Assembly (NCBI GenBank): GCA_036873135.1
Contig: JAPTYO010000008.1
Coordinates: 30,902,761-30,966,760 of the forward strand
Reading direction: 5' to 3'
Length of the DNA stretch: 64,000 nucleotides
Source of the DNA: Clarkia xantiana subsp. parviflora
Taxonomy: Eukaryota; Streptophyta; Magnoliopsida; Myrtales; Onagraceae
Part shown: piece by piece, positions 1 through 11,205 of the stretch
Layout of the letters: each line of letters opens with the position of its first letter
Numbering within the stretch: the first letter of the stretch is position 1
Program-made: the position numbers and the translations under genes
The notes under the pieces: generated by a model
Seen by the model: the letters and a program-made list of their open reading frames with translations, nothing else
The model's database searches: none
What the model was told of the DNA's origin: nothing

Positions 1-1625
1 ATGGGCCTTCCGAAGGCTCTGCTTCGGACCTTCTCTTCCTTGGGGATCTCGATCGAGATTTGGATCTCGACCGAGATCGGGAATGGGGCTTGCAGCGCGA
101 ATCCCCCACGAACTCCTTCAGCTTACCCCTCTGGATAAGCTTCTCTACTTCCTTCTTCAGCTCCCGACACTGGTCAGTGTCGTGACCAGTGGCCCGGTGG
201 AATCGGCAGTAACGGTCGGTGCGGGAGCCCAACTTTTCGCCTTCCTTCTTTTTGGGGAACCGAGCGAGGCCTTGCCTCTCCATTACCGCCAAGACCTCTC
301 TCAAAGGCCTGTTGAGGGGGGTAAACTCCTCCCTCTGACTGTCCTTCTTTGTCGGACGCCTATCCTCCCTTCGATCGGAGCGTCCACGACTCCGACTACT
401 CTCGGAGCTATCCTTCTTGTTTTGGTTGTCCAATGGTTTGAACAACTGCTTTCCTCTGCGCCCCTTGGGAGGAGCCAACTCTCCGGCAGCGATCTTCGAC
501 TCTTGGACGTCGATTTGCTGTTTCACCCTCGCCTGAAGCGCCTCCATGCTCCAGACGTTTTTTGGCCGCGACGCTGTGCAGTAAGTCGGAGCCATAGGGG
601 GGTTTGAGGTTTTTCAAGAAGGTACGGACGGCCTCGCCCTCTGATATCTCCTCATCCAGCTCGGTCATGCCAGCCGTGTAACGCTGGTAGTATTGGGCCA
701 GCGATTCGTCGGGCCTCTGGACCACCTCATGCAGGGTCCGAACACTCTTCAGCAGCCGTCGACGCCCTTGGTACTGGGCGATGAATCGCTGATGCATATC
801 CTCCCAACAGGTTATGCATCCGGTGGGCAGACTGTAGAACCATGTTAAAGCCTTCTCTCCCAAGGTACTCGGGAACAACGCGCAGATAACATCCTCATCT
901 GGGGTCCTGCCCATGCACGCTGTCAGGTGCTTCTGTACGTGGCGGACCGGGTCCGCGTCCCCGTCGTACTCCTCTATCTTCGGGATACCCAAGCCTGGAA
1001 GGGCCAGGGTATTGATCAGCCTGGGAACGAAGGGATGGGTTTCCCGACTCCTCAACTCCGACATCATGGGCTTCTGATCTCCCATGCAAATACCCACAAT
1101 CTTCACCACCTGATCAGCAGTGAGGGGACCATTCAGGGGAATAGTCCTTTGTTGTACTGGCCCTGGTCCATCGACCACAAAATTCTCCGCCGGTGCTGGA
1201 TTCGGATGCCTGGGGGGAACGGGCTGTTCCCTCAACGGGGGAGGTGGCGGCAGATTGTCGTCCACCTTCCTTCTGGAAGTATCTCGCCGCGGAGGGAGCG
1301 GCGGTAGATCTACGGCCTGCCTTCTGGCAGCCTCTCTTCGGTCTAAGAGGGCCTCCATGGCCTCCATGAATAGGGGCATGGCCTCTGCCACTACCCTGGC
1401 CAGCTCTGGGCTCTGGGAAGGCGCCTCGTTCCTGGATCCACCGGGGAGCTCGTTCCTGGTCATCGACCTGGTTTCTCTTCGCGGGGGAACAACCTCCCTG
1501 GTGGTGTCATCTCGGTGAGTGCTGTCACCATCGTCTCTCAGATCCTGATGCTGTGTATCATCCTCAGGGGGATTGCTGGTGGTCTGCACCTGCTTGCCTG
1601 ATCGCTGCGGCCTGTTGCCAGCCAT
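1..1625 (-). pseudogene. gag of element E, frameshifted and truncated
   Basis: Starts at ATG 1623-1625, just inside the primer site. An N-terminal basic, low-complexity region is followed by a Retrotrans_gag core (motifs GEKALTWFYSLPTG and HQRFIAQYQGRRRLLKSVR), with equivalents in elements A-C. Around 563-568 a run of A carries one extra base relative to A-C. The open frame therefore leaves the gag sequence there, and the homologous reading (VWSMEALQA and onward) continues in the next frame. Near 150-210 a zinc-knuckle-like CRFHRATGHDTDQC is visible, followed by an Arg/Ser-rich tail to the window edge. Gag would form the particle and bind RNA. This copy could not make full-length Gag-Pol without frameshifting. 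Confidence 0.85.
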
Positions 1626-1691
1626 GGTATGGAGTCAAAGGGAAGCAAACTTACTTTGGCTTTTTGTTGCGTTCCCACAGACGGCGCCAAA

Positions 1692-2322
1692 TGTTGGATC
1701 ACGGCAGGAACTCCGGTTACGGTGACGGATTCCTTAGCTCCTCGCAATCCTGCAGAAGGGGAATAGAGGGCGGTGGCCCAGAATCCCTCTCCGATGCTTA
1801 ACGTAAGTACGGTGACCAACAGGGCAAGCAAGCAGTATGTGTAAGTGTGTAAAAACGTAACCCTAACCTGGGATAACTTCCCTCCTTTTGTAGGGGGAAG
1901 GCTATCCCAGTTACCTGATCAGGCGGTTGGATTGTGATCCACTATCCCACGTATCTCGCCGTATATCTCGCCACGCATCCCACATATCTCGCCCATTATA
2001 TCACTACTGTAATCATGGCGAGATTTCCGGGATTATGCTCTCACTTGCGAGTCTTGATCATTATCGGAGACTCCCAAGTTGCATCATTGAGGATTCGGTG
2101 TCGGGGAGTGGTGTCAACTCCCATATCGGGACCGACCACATCCAGGTCCGATATCTTCGGGGCTTTCCCCTATCGAGGCTATACAAACTCGGGGCTATCC
2201 CATGTCGGGGCCTCCGTCCGTCGGAGCCCTGGGCCTTCCAGCAACCCAGCTCCTAGCCCAACGGGCCTAGTCGCCGTTTGTCAATCGTTAAGGGGCCTAA
2301 CGGCCTTAGCCGGGGCCCATCA
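1692..2322 (-). repeat. 5' LTR of element E (631 bp)
   Basis: Bounded by TG (1692) and CA (2322) on the plus strand, and followed inward on the minus strand by the TTGGCGCC primer site. On the minus strand it carries repeated GAGATAY motifs in the upstream half, the conserved block GCATCGGAGAGGG, a GGGC/GCCC stem with a CACC loop (1768-1779), and CCCCTTCTGCAGGA. The same blocks occur in the LTRs of A, B and C, although the rest of the sequence differs, so E belongs to a related but separate family. Confidence 0.8.
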
Positions 2323-2652
2323 GTCATTAAGCCACCTTAATGACACCGTTGCCTATAAATACAACCCTTCCACCATTCATTTGATCATATTGGCTAAGTA
2401 GGCAATTTAGCTCTGACTTCTCTCTAGCTTTATCTCTCTAAAAGCGACATTCTGACTTAAGCATCGGAGAGGGTTCATCAAGCAGCACCCCCCCCCCCCC
2501 CCCCCCCCCCGTGCTTGATATTGCCCCTCTTGCAGGACACGAGGAGAGAAGCGAGGAAGCAGAAGGACACGGATCAGAACGACAGGACCCAAGAGCACTG
2601 AACCCGTAGTTTCACCAGTGAGGAGTAAGGTTTAGGCCGACGACCCGTTGAC
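2323..2652 (+). repeat. Partial Gypsy LTR, plus orientation, interrupted by element E
   Basis: Contains a TATA-like CTATAAATA near 2352, the conserved GCATCGGAGAGGG block (2461-2473), a run of 23 C (2488-2510) flanked by imperfect inverted repeats, and CCCCTCTTGCAGGA, in the order seen in the R-U5 part of the other LTRs. It probably ends at CCTAACA (about 2652). Its 5' part should lie left of element E, outside the window. No recognisable primer site follows, so the right boundary is approximate. Confidence 0.55.
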
Positions 2653-5451
2653 CTAAAACTTAGAACCTAACAGTAGCCATGGCTTGTCGGTCGACTTTCT
2701 TGATAGTTTTATTCATGTTGTGTATGCACACAATGATAATGGATGCTAGAATGATGGGGTTCTCCCCCTTCTTCCTTTATAATAGCTGTCATTCACTCAG
2801 TGCTTGGTGCACGACGTCAATGGCGGGATTTTCTATCGTCGCCTGCTCTGTTAGGACTTGAATCCTTGGTTTCCTTTCTTCCTTATGAGATGGCGAAGGA
2901 GTGTCCATGACCACCCAAATGCGTCGCACTTGGTAGAGGTGTGCGCATAATCTTGAGGGCGCTATCTTGAATCTTCACGTACCTATCTTAATAAACATGT
3001 CATTCATTGTAAATATAATGCAGAGTCCAAGGATCTCCGGTTTAGGATCATAATTCGAAAATGAAAACGTGATCATCTATATATGGCTCCTCCGCATAGG
3101 GAGTACATTTTTGCAGGGATAAATGCAAGGATACTCATAAGGATACGTCCTCCATCCTTGCTTCCGCCTTACTAGTAGCGTTATCCTCCCCCATGGGTAT
3201 GTTGACGTTTCTTCTAAGCTTACTAGTAGGGGGTCCCCTGGTATTAGGTATGTCAGACTCTTTCCTAGTATCGTCAATAGCTGGGCATGGGGGGTGTCTG
3301 CCGAACTCCCTTCATGCACTATAATTCTCTTCGTGTCAAAACTAGTGATTCCTCCTATTATGACCAATACATCGCTGTGTGGAAACACTATGTTTTACAT
3401 ATCCCTTTTTTAGAGCTGGATGATGTCGTCGCCCTTCTTCCCTTTCTAGGCTTGGGGCCTTTGAAGAATTCTTAATGGAAGTGTATTCCATTACCTGAGA
3501 TGAGTTTACTAGGTGTAGTCGCATCTCCTGGTTGTTTTGTGAAATCATATAGATTCACTGGAGGCGTTTGCCCCTGAAGGTGGGTGTTGTCCATGTGATA
3601 TGGTTTCCCCAATTTTTGGAGGGATGTGCTCGCGACTGCCCCCTCTTATGTCAGTAGGTATTCTCTTTGTTTTTGCGGGGAAGGCATGTTGTGACTTGGA
3701 TGGTGCCCCCCTTGCATATCAACGCCCGATGGTGTCTTCCGACTAACGTAGCACTAAGATACTTTTTCGAAGGTTGTAGTGGGGGTAGTCCTTTGTGACC
3801 CTCATGGTAATTCTTCTTATAAGATGTTGAGAGTGCTGAACTCATTTTTGGAGGTGCGCCTTCCATCTTAGTGGTCTTTTCCCAAAGTCTTGACCTTATA
3901 GGTGTCCTTTGAGAATGATCAATCTGTTCCTCATGCGTTCCTTTGAGGAGCTTAAGCGAACGGTAGTGCCGAACAAACATGTTTGAACAAGAAAGTTTGT
4001 CGGCGGCGGTGTTTTGAACGGTGACGACGCTTTTGTTCGTCAGTGACATGTAGCCTTGGCGACGACTCTCTTGATCGACGGCGGCGTTTGATGGACTCTC
4101 ATAGTAGTCAACCTGTGTATATACTGCGGAGTCCGAAGACATCCGACATGATTATTCTTGGAAAACATGATAATATCAAGTATCAAATATCTATCCCTTT
4201 CAGGGAGTTAAATTTTTATGTAGTTAAATTAAATAAGAGGATATGGGAAGGATATGGGTGTGGGGGTGTTGATACCCCATGTCTCCTTTGTAATGTAACT
4301 GTCCTCCTCCATTGGGCTGTGTGTATTCTTTCCCCTTGAGTAATATAAGGTCTCATCCTTGCCAAGGTGGACTAGGTGGAGGTGTATCCTCCGTACACGC
4401 TATGTGTGATCTCATTCCACTGGGTCTATCCATGAGACTCCCCGTTGTAGTAGCGATGTAGTAATATAGTGTGGAAACACTCCATGAGTTCCATGCTCAA
4501 GGCCTTATCTTTCAAACTGTCCCCTAGCTGCCTCCTTGAGAGGTGTACCGAGGGTTGTCTTGCACGAGGGGTTGTAGTCTGTCGCGCTGCATCATGGGTA
4601 GGCGGTTGCCTTGTCGAGTTGTCGGGACGACGTCCCTCAGTTTGAGCTCTTCTTGGAATGTCCCTTGGTGGGGCTTGGTCAGTCGGAGCCACTGGTGGTG
4701 GTCCGTATCTTCTAGCTCTCCTTGCCTTACGGTACACTATCAATTAATCTGTGGCTGACATGAATCCCTCTTTTACTAGAGGTTCACGTTTGCGTAACAT
4801 GTGATGGGATTGTGTTTTCGGTCATCCCGAATGGTTGATCTTATGGCGGCCTGCCATAAGGAAAACGTTGAGGGGGTTCCTATGGTAGGTCCTCCTAGGA
4901 TGCGAGGTAGCACTAGTCGTAATGTTCTTTCTCGGATGGCGTCGTGTCGACGGCGTAGATGCATCATACGAATCTTCTTGTGGTATCGACACCGGAGGTA
5001 CCTGCTGAGCATTAGGAACTGGCGGTTCCTGTTGCGTCTCTTGGACGGGCGGTATCTCTTTTAGGAGCGGGCATTGGTGGCACTTCCTGAGGGGCTGGTA
5101 TAGGTGGTTCCACTACCGCCTCACTGCACTTGGTACCTTGTTACTTGTACGACGTGGTGGTCTCGAATCCTTGGGAGGAGGGGTCGTTAGCTATCCTTGT
5201 TTTGATGAAAAACACATTTGTAGGTGGGTGCATCGTATACTTCATATTTCCTTTGGAAAACTGAGTTACGCCTTCCAACAATTGCGATGCATCCACGGCT
5301 TCTATCATGTCATCTTCTATCTGTGAGGCGTAGTCATCGCGTGTACTGGACGACTCACCTCTTGCACTGAACCCTCCGTTCATGAAAATCGCGGCAGGCA
5401 CTTAGGTATCTTATCAACGGCTTTTTGTTCAAATCACGCAGACGACGCTAA
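2653..5451 (-). pseudogene. Decayed internal region of Gypsy element F (gag and protease remains)
   Basis: No intact gene. Read on the minus strand from the LTR at 5452-6070, a degenerate primer site (about 5425-5451, TTAGCGTCGTCTGCG against TTGGCGCCGTCTGTG in the intact elements) is followed by Arg/Pro-rich fragments typical of a gag N-terminus (about 4743-4426). At 3388-3077 there is a protease-like segment where KRIIVHEGSSAD aligns with the usual I-V-D-x-G-S-S-A-D catalytic motif, with the catalytic Asp replaced by His-Glu. Stops and frameshifts are frequent. Assignment rests on order and short motifs; details between 2653 and 3050 are not recognisable. Confidence 0.55.
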
Positions 5452-6070
5452 TGTTTGAACAAGCTCGTCCGGGGTCCGATCTTAGCGGCCTTACGTCGAG
5501 TCACGTTCCTTTGATCTTCGGGTTATGGTTGATGTAACTTCATGTCTGGCGGACATGCACAAAGGGCAGTGCCAGAGAGGGGGGGGGGGTGTCTCTGGCG
5601 AACCCTCTCCGATGCCAAAGTAAGAACATAATTCTAGAGAGATAAAGTAGAGAGAAGTCAGAGCTCCGGTGTCTCAATCCGAGATTAGCTTGAAAATGAA
5701 GGACCGGTGTCCCTATTTATAGAGTTTTGGATCCAGGCACCGGAGGGGCCCACATTTTTAGGTGGGGTCCGCACAGAGAATAATCGGATATACGCGGGTG
5801 CCCCGGACGACGGTGTCCGGGGGTAGGGGGTCGACACGGGGCGTGTCGACCCCAGACAAGTCCAGTTGCACAACAACGAGATAAGTCTTGGCTGTGCAAC
5901 AGGACATAACCGGTTTCTCCGAACGAGGCCGGCGCAACCGAATAAGTTCGATTGCTACGTGGCAACCGGAACATGGCGCGTATTCCTAGGAGTAAAATGG
6001 TCTTACCTTGAGGTCGGCGGGGTGACCGTGTATGAGCCTTAGTGAGGTCCATTCGGGTGTTTATCCATCA
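5452..6070 (-). repeat. 5' LTR of decayed Gypsy element F (619 bp)
   Basis: Runs from TGTTTG (5452) to CCATCA (6070) on the plus strand, which is TGATGG...CAAACA in the element's sense. On the minus strand it has a TATA box (CTATAAATAG, near 5718), the GCATCGGAGAGGG block (about 5602-5614), and an 8-bp perfect stem GCCAGAGA/TCTCTGGC with a CACC-plus-C-run loop (5571-5599). It interrupts a Copia remnant that resumes at 6071. Confidence 0.7.
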
Positions 6071-7672
6071 AATATTTTTCCCATATTGAGTACGCTCGGA
6101 TTATTGGAAGTGTTATGTACTTAATGTCATGCATTAGACTAGATATCACTCACGCTGTAAGTGTATTGATTCGATATACGAGTAACCCTAGTGTTGACCA
6201 CTGGAATGGGGTAATCAAGTTACTTAGGTATCTGAGACATATTCGTAATCATGGTGTACACAATGAGATATCATTATGTGATAGAATGTACGATTTAAGA
6301 ACAATTGAGAATGTTTTCTCAAAAGTAGAAACTACCACCTTGAGTATGAGTGGTTACGTTTTCACCTTACAAGATGCAACAATGTCGTAGAAAATCCTCA
6401 AAACAAACAGTCATAGCCAAATCGACTATCAAGTCTGAGTTATTGTACTGGAAAATTGTGCCGAAGATGCAGAATGACTATGCCATTTTCTCGAGGATTT
6501 TACTAATTGGCCAAAACCTGTGTTAGTGCAAATATTGATGAGTTTGTTTTTGGTTTAATCAAAATTAAATCCAATCTAATGAAATGTTGAAGATTTTGTT
6601 TAAGGGATTAGGTTAAAGCGGAAATAAGTGGTGCACCCCTCATTTGGCCTGAAAATCTTTGTTAAAGGTTGGGAAATGAGACACTTTGTGAACATGTTGT
6701 CCACAAAAGAATCAATCTAAATTTAGTTGTTGGATTAATAAAATTATTCATGCAGGAAATGATAGTTTGAGGACTTTGTTGGTTTGAGAACATTGTTGCA
6801 ACGTTGCGATAATCAATCGGTATAACACAGTATAACTTGTATAATGGAATGTTTAGACATATAAGTCATAGACATTATAATTTCATTAGACGGTTGCTCT
6901 CATATATATATTTATTGTGCTCGATGAAGTAAATTCGGCAGATAAATAGCGGATCCGCTACCCGGAAGGGTTAAACAGAGAGTTATTTGGCCAAGTGTCG
7001 AAGGGAATGGGGCGAAAGCCCGTGTAGGAAACACTCTTGAGAAGGAAAACCCAACCATGATGACTGGAGATCCCAAGAACTTGGTTCAATGGGACAACCT
7101 AATCACAAGAGTGAGTGTGGTCACTGTGGGGGTCAAACCCCGACCCTATTCCTATGATGCGAAACAGTGATGGAGATGAGGTTAAGCTTTTGCCTTTGTT
7201 GATCTTCAAGCATCAGTTAAACTGAGCATAGTAATTGGAAATTACTTAACTGAAATCACATATTACGCAAAGCTTTTAATGATTCATAAGGAGAAGCTAG
7301 AGTCGTGATGATGCTCTTGAGACATAGAATCACCTATGTGAGTGAGAAGTGGGGCCGCTTTGAAAGGGATTGTTGAGGGCGCAATTCTTAGAAACACTTG
7401 CAGAATCAGGCGAGTGATCCAGGACCTACGAATCACAGGGCGTGAACCGAACTATACTAGGAAGGTACCTGTGTGGGTTATGTCGTCATTTACACCAACG
7501 ACAGTCGGTTCAAGGACATCGCGTCTACCGACCAGTCAGTAAAGAAGGCATGATCTCACAATGGATAGATTCAATGGGTTACCCAAATCTATCCTTTGCA
7601 GGTATTGACCGTTGAACTCAAACTTCATGTCTAGAAATACCGAGGTTTCCAATTTCCATTCATGTGGGGGAT
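6071..7672 (+). pseudogene. Ty1/Copia pol remnant (end of RT / RNase H) and 3' non-coding region
   Basis: From about 6085 the plus strand encodes IIGSVMYLMSCIRLDITHAV and, further on, LLRYLRHIRNHG. This is the pattern of the Copia polymerase end (G-S-L-M-Y...R-P-D-I...A-V and L-R-Y-L-R-G-T). The reading breaks after about 6390 and only weak similarity follows. About 6560-7650 has no recognisable coding sequence. At 7661-7672 a purine-rich CATGTGGGGGAT looks like a polypurine tract directly before an LTR start. The 5' half of the element is absent, replaced at 6070 by element F. Confidence 0.65.
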
Positions 7673-8350
7673 TGTTAGAAAATTGGGTTTATCTTAATAA
7701 AATTATGTTTGGGCTAGTTTTTCTGACAACTCATTTTTTAGCCTAATTTTTTTAGCCCAACTCTTTTCTCAAGCCTAACCCAATTTTGGTGAATGGAATT
7801 GGTGAAGATGTTTGTACCACATCGATTGCTTCACCTATCCTCTTCCCTTCTCCTCTCCTATATAAAGGAGTCTACTCCTTCACTTTTTTACACAACAAGA
7901 AAATGTGATCTCTTCCTTTTGGTTGAGTATCCAATATTTTCGGAATCCATATTTTTTTTGGAATCCAAGTTATATTTTCTCCTCCTCTGTTCTTCGTGTT
8001 GACGAATTGCTGAGTTCTTCATAGGCTGATTTCGACTTATGTCGCGTTCAACCTTTCTAGTTATTTTTATCTCTAGCTATTGTCGTCGGCTTTCCTATCC
8101 TTTGTTTGGGTTCAGGTAATGAGTTCGGCTCGGTCGAGCGTGTTTTGTGCATAACACAATTCAATGACACTGTTGAATCCTGGGAGGTGATTGCCCAATG
8201 TTTAAACCTCTTTGCATAACCCAAGGGTGAGGTGGGGCGAAATTGCCTTAAGGAGATCGTGATCCGCATAGACCTCTGTATAAAAAATACGTATTTGTTT
8301 TGTGTCGATTTTACTTATAATTTCGGATTAGCATATTTCTTGCATGATAG
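7673..8350 (+). repeat. Probable 3' LTR of the Copia remnant
   Basis: Begins TGTTAGAAAATTGGG immediately after the polypurine-like tract, as Copia LTRs often do, and has a TATA box (CTATATAAAGG, about 7858). The right end is uncertain; a CA near 8345 is a candidate. With no second LTR in the window, the boundary and target duplication cannot be checked. Confidence 0.5.
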
Positions 8351-8617
8351 TTGGAGTAATTACTTGTAAGTAACCTAAATTTGACTAATTGCATTTTAGT
8401 CATTGAGTTTTAGAATATTGCATTTTGGTCCTCGAACTTTGTAAATTTGCAAATTTACCCTGTTTATTTCCAACAACACTTGTATCATATCCAGTATCCA
8501 CATCGTAGATATATCATGGATTTGTTATAGAAAAGATTAAAAAAGTGTAATTTGGTCAAAATTCTCAAAATGAATAAAACCAGTTTAGACATATTTGACA
8601 ATGTTATTTTTGGCTTA
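8351..8617. other. AT-rich intergenic sequence
   Basis: No coding potential. Phrases such as CATTTTAGTCATTGAGTTTTAG and TTTGGTCCTCGAACTTTG are typical of degraded dispersed plant repeats, but no boundaries could be set. Confidence 0.4.
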
Positions 8618-8989
8618 GATGAAAATTCCATGCTCTACTTTCATGTCCTACTCCCTATCTTACTTAAAACTTTCACGATAATGAATATAAATAATTTTTT
8701 TCGTATACATTATACAATACGATACAAGTGTTACTAGTTTTATGATTAGACATAGTATACAGTTGTGCGGGGTGAACCTTTGAGGACAAATTGACCCATT
8801 CTAGTCTTCTAGGGTTCACCATGCCCAACTATTCACTAATCCTAATAAGTTTTTATAAAAAAAAAAAAAAACACAAAACTAGTAACACTTATATCATATT
8901 GTATAATGTATACGGAAAAAATTATTTTTATTTATTATCGTGAAAATTTTACGTAGTAGGACAGGGAGTAGGGCAGGAGATTTTCATCC
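8618..8989. repeat. Inverted-repeat (foldback/MITE-like) element
   Basis: The left arm (about 8618-8741) and right arm (about 8872-8989) are reverse complements with scattered mismatches. Matching landmarks are TCCTACTCCCT, TTTTCACGATAAT, CGTATACATTATACAAT and GTGTTACTAGTTTT. The loop is about 130 bp and includes a poly-A run. No target duplication could be set with confidence, so the family is unassigned. Confidence 0.65.
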
Positions 8990-9011
8990 TTTGGACTTAT
9001 ATAACTTTATG

Positions 9012-9013
<2 letters not shown>

Positions 9014-9048
<35 letters not shown>
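9014..9048. repeat. (TA)n microsatellite
   Basis: An uninterrupted alternating TA tract of about 32 bases, ending in TTTAATC. Confidence 0.9.
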
Positions 9049-9050
<2 letters not shown>

Positions 9051-9590
9051 ATCATAATTTATTTTCTAATTAAAAAATCGTATAATCAACTAAGTTTTTA
9101 TAAAATAATAAAATACATAATTTAAATCATTAAAAAATTAAAATAACTACAATTGTGAAATGTTGTAGAATTTTGAGTTTGGAAGAAATATAGAATTTTG
9201 CAAATTAGAAGGTTTAGCGTTTGAGAATTTTGATATTGGGGATGGTTGGGATATTACATGTGGTGTTGGTGATTTTTCCAAAATGCATATGAGTTTTGAC
9301 GGAAGAATTTTGATGATGAATTAAGATGATATAATTGAATACGGTTATTTATATGCAAATATAATATTATTTGAATGAGATAGATTAAAATTGGTAAAAG
9401 TTTGCATGTAATCATGAAATGGTCAAGACGAACTACTGGGGATAACGTTTTGTGTCCCACCTTCTCTCTTCCACATTTACAAAAGGATCTACAAGCATAG
9501 GGATGTCACTAGTAAGATAGTGAGTAATCCTAAGGAAGACTAGGTTTTGGCTGTTGTTGGATCAAGGATCGTCAGGCCTTTACCTTTCGG
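9049..9590. other. AT-rich intergenic sequence, nothing recognised
   Basis: No open frame longer than about 70 codons is credible, and no repeat boundaries were found. Confidence 0.5.
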
Positions 9591-9599
9591 GAATGTATT

Positions 9600-11205
9600 T
9601 CAGGAAGTCAGATTGGTAGCTCTTTTAGGTGTCTTTCTCGACCTCGCGGGTACTTAGTTTCTTTGTAAGGCTTTATGAAGTTAACCTGAAAACGGGGTTG
9701 AATCCCAAGAGAGATAAGCTCTCAAGTCAGGCCTTCATGGAGGCAGTGACCTTGGAAAATTTTACTGATGAAGATGGGCCAAGGTATGGCGGCACTCTTC
9801 ATGAGCCACATTATCCCCAAAGAGGGGAGGCTATGGTCTACTCTCAACAGATTGAGGCGGGGCTCTGATTTCTTCTCTGTCCCAATCTTTAAGAAGTTTG
9901 CGAACATTATGGGATTCACCCATGTCACCTTTCAATAAACGTCATTCGTTTTTGGGTAGGCTTTCGTTGTTTGTGTGACGTCCAAAGCTGGCGTTACAGC
10001 CTTCAGGTGTTTCTCTCGCCTAGAAGGCAATGATAAAATAATCTTTGCTTTCAAACCCCTCTGGCCTAAGGGCGACGATCCTTTTTCTGGAAGTTTAATA
10101 GATCCTTAGTTTGGGGGTGGGGGGGGGGGGGGGGGGGTAAAATCCCTCAACGCAAACTGGAAGGACTACTACTTCTTTTGTCGAGTGGGTGTATCTTGAC
10201 CCATCATTCCGCCTGTTGGTACGGATATCCCACCTTCACTAGATGGAATATCTTCTGAGGAGTTTTCAATGATAAGTAAGATCCATGCCGACCTCGCCAA
10301 AGGTTTTGATCTCTGGCATTCCGTCGACGACACCACCGAGAATGCTTTCATCCAAGCGGGCATTCGTACCCGCCAGGGTGAAACTCCTCTTAGCTGGGTA
10401 ATTGTGCCTTCTGTTCTTGCCTTTTAAGATTTTCTTTTCTATAGGCCTTTTTAAGAAGCTTTTACATGCTCGTGAGTAGGCGGCAACCGAGGTTCCTCTG
10501 ACGCAGGATGCCTCGACGAAAAGTGCTGCAGAAGAAACTCGTGGGGCGTCGACTGACGCTCCTTTGACTGTTGAGACTCTCCCCGCCACCAAGGAGTTGA
10601 TGGAGAAGACTCCCAAGATGAGTACCAAAAGGCTCGCCAACCTTGACTCCTCTTCCAAGAAAGGAGACTCCCAGTCTGCCAAAGCTGCTAAGAAGGTGAA
10701 GGTCGCCACTGAGACCTCTATCACTGAGCTCCCTGAACGCAGCAATCCCGGTGTCGACTTAAGATCCTATTTTGCTACTGAAGGTATAGAAATTCTTCAA
10801 CTTTCATGATTTCTTTTTAAAATGAAGCTTATTTTTCTCATTTTTATCTTCTTGTAGGTGACGACTTGAGAAGCAGAAGTGTGCCTGAATCTTCGGATCC
10901 TCAAGCCATGACATGTTTGAGATTTGATGACTCCGTCATTTAGCTGGAAGATGCTCTTTCAAGCTCCTGAAGACTCTGCTAGGGATGCCAACTGGGATTC
11001 TTTAGCTTATCTGAAGGTGTATCAATTGAAAGAAAACCACTCCATCACCAATCATGACATGACCCTTCACCTTTTGAACGCATCTGTTCCGCCTCAGGAT
11101 CGGTTACGCTTGAGGACACACGCCCATGAGGTAGAAAGGGCCACCCGCCTCTTTCTAGAAAGACAAGCTAAAGTAAGGACGACACTTCTTAGAAGCTTTT
11201 TGATT
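9600..11205 (+). pseudogene. Degenerate copy of the Gypsy accessory (antisense-type) gene
   Basis: Not intact. Around 9790-9900 the plus strand reads RGEAMVYSQQIEAGLRF, then on through stops to segments resembling EVCEHYGIHP. This matches the layout of the accessory gene in element A (GEVFISTGQINAGIRFPFCG, VEMCNFYQTHP). Near 10150 NANWKDYYFFC parallels A's GWKKYYFFVQ. About 10500-10780 is a Lys/Ser/Thr-rich linker, and a short alpha-helical segment follows to about 11205. Similarity is low, so it comes from another family of the same type. No LTR or pol flanks it, so it is an isolated remnant. A G-rich run lies at about 10110-10138. Confidence 0.5.

Larger units (their letters stand above)
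1..2322 (-). mobile_element. Ty3/Gypsy LTR retrotransposon E, 5' portion (truncated by window edge)
   Basis: Minus-strand element whose 5' LTR (1692-2322), primer binding site (about 1675-1691) and gag gene (1625 down to 1) are in the window. Polymerase and the 3' LTR lie beyond position 1. The primer site reads TTGGCGCCGTCTGTGGGAA on the minus strand, the same as in elements A, B and C. Gag is clearly related to theirs. The 3' partner LTR is not visible, so the target duplication cannot be confirmed; the candidate at the right edge is gtcat (2323-2327). The element appears inserted into another LTR, since 2323-2652 has LTR features in plus orientation. Confidence 0.85.

Noticed and set aside
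408..1518. Plus-strand open frames opposite gag of element E
   Set aside because: Shadows of the minus-strand gag frame with no recognisable motifs. The accessory gene of these elements lies after pol, not opposite gag.
2679..5326. Possible host genes in short frames between 2679 and 5326
   Set aside because: They are short and mutually overlapping with no motifs on the plus strand. The minus strand shows gag/protease traces of decayed element F.
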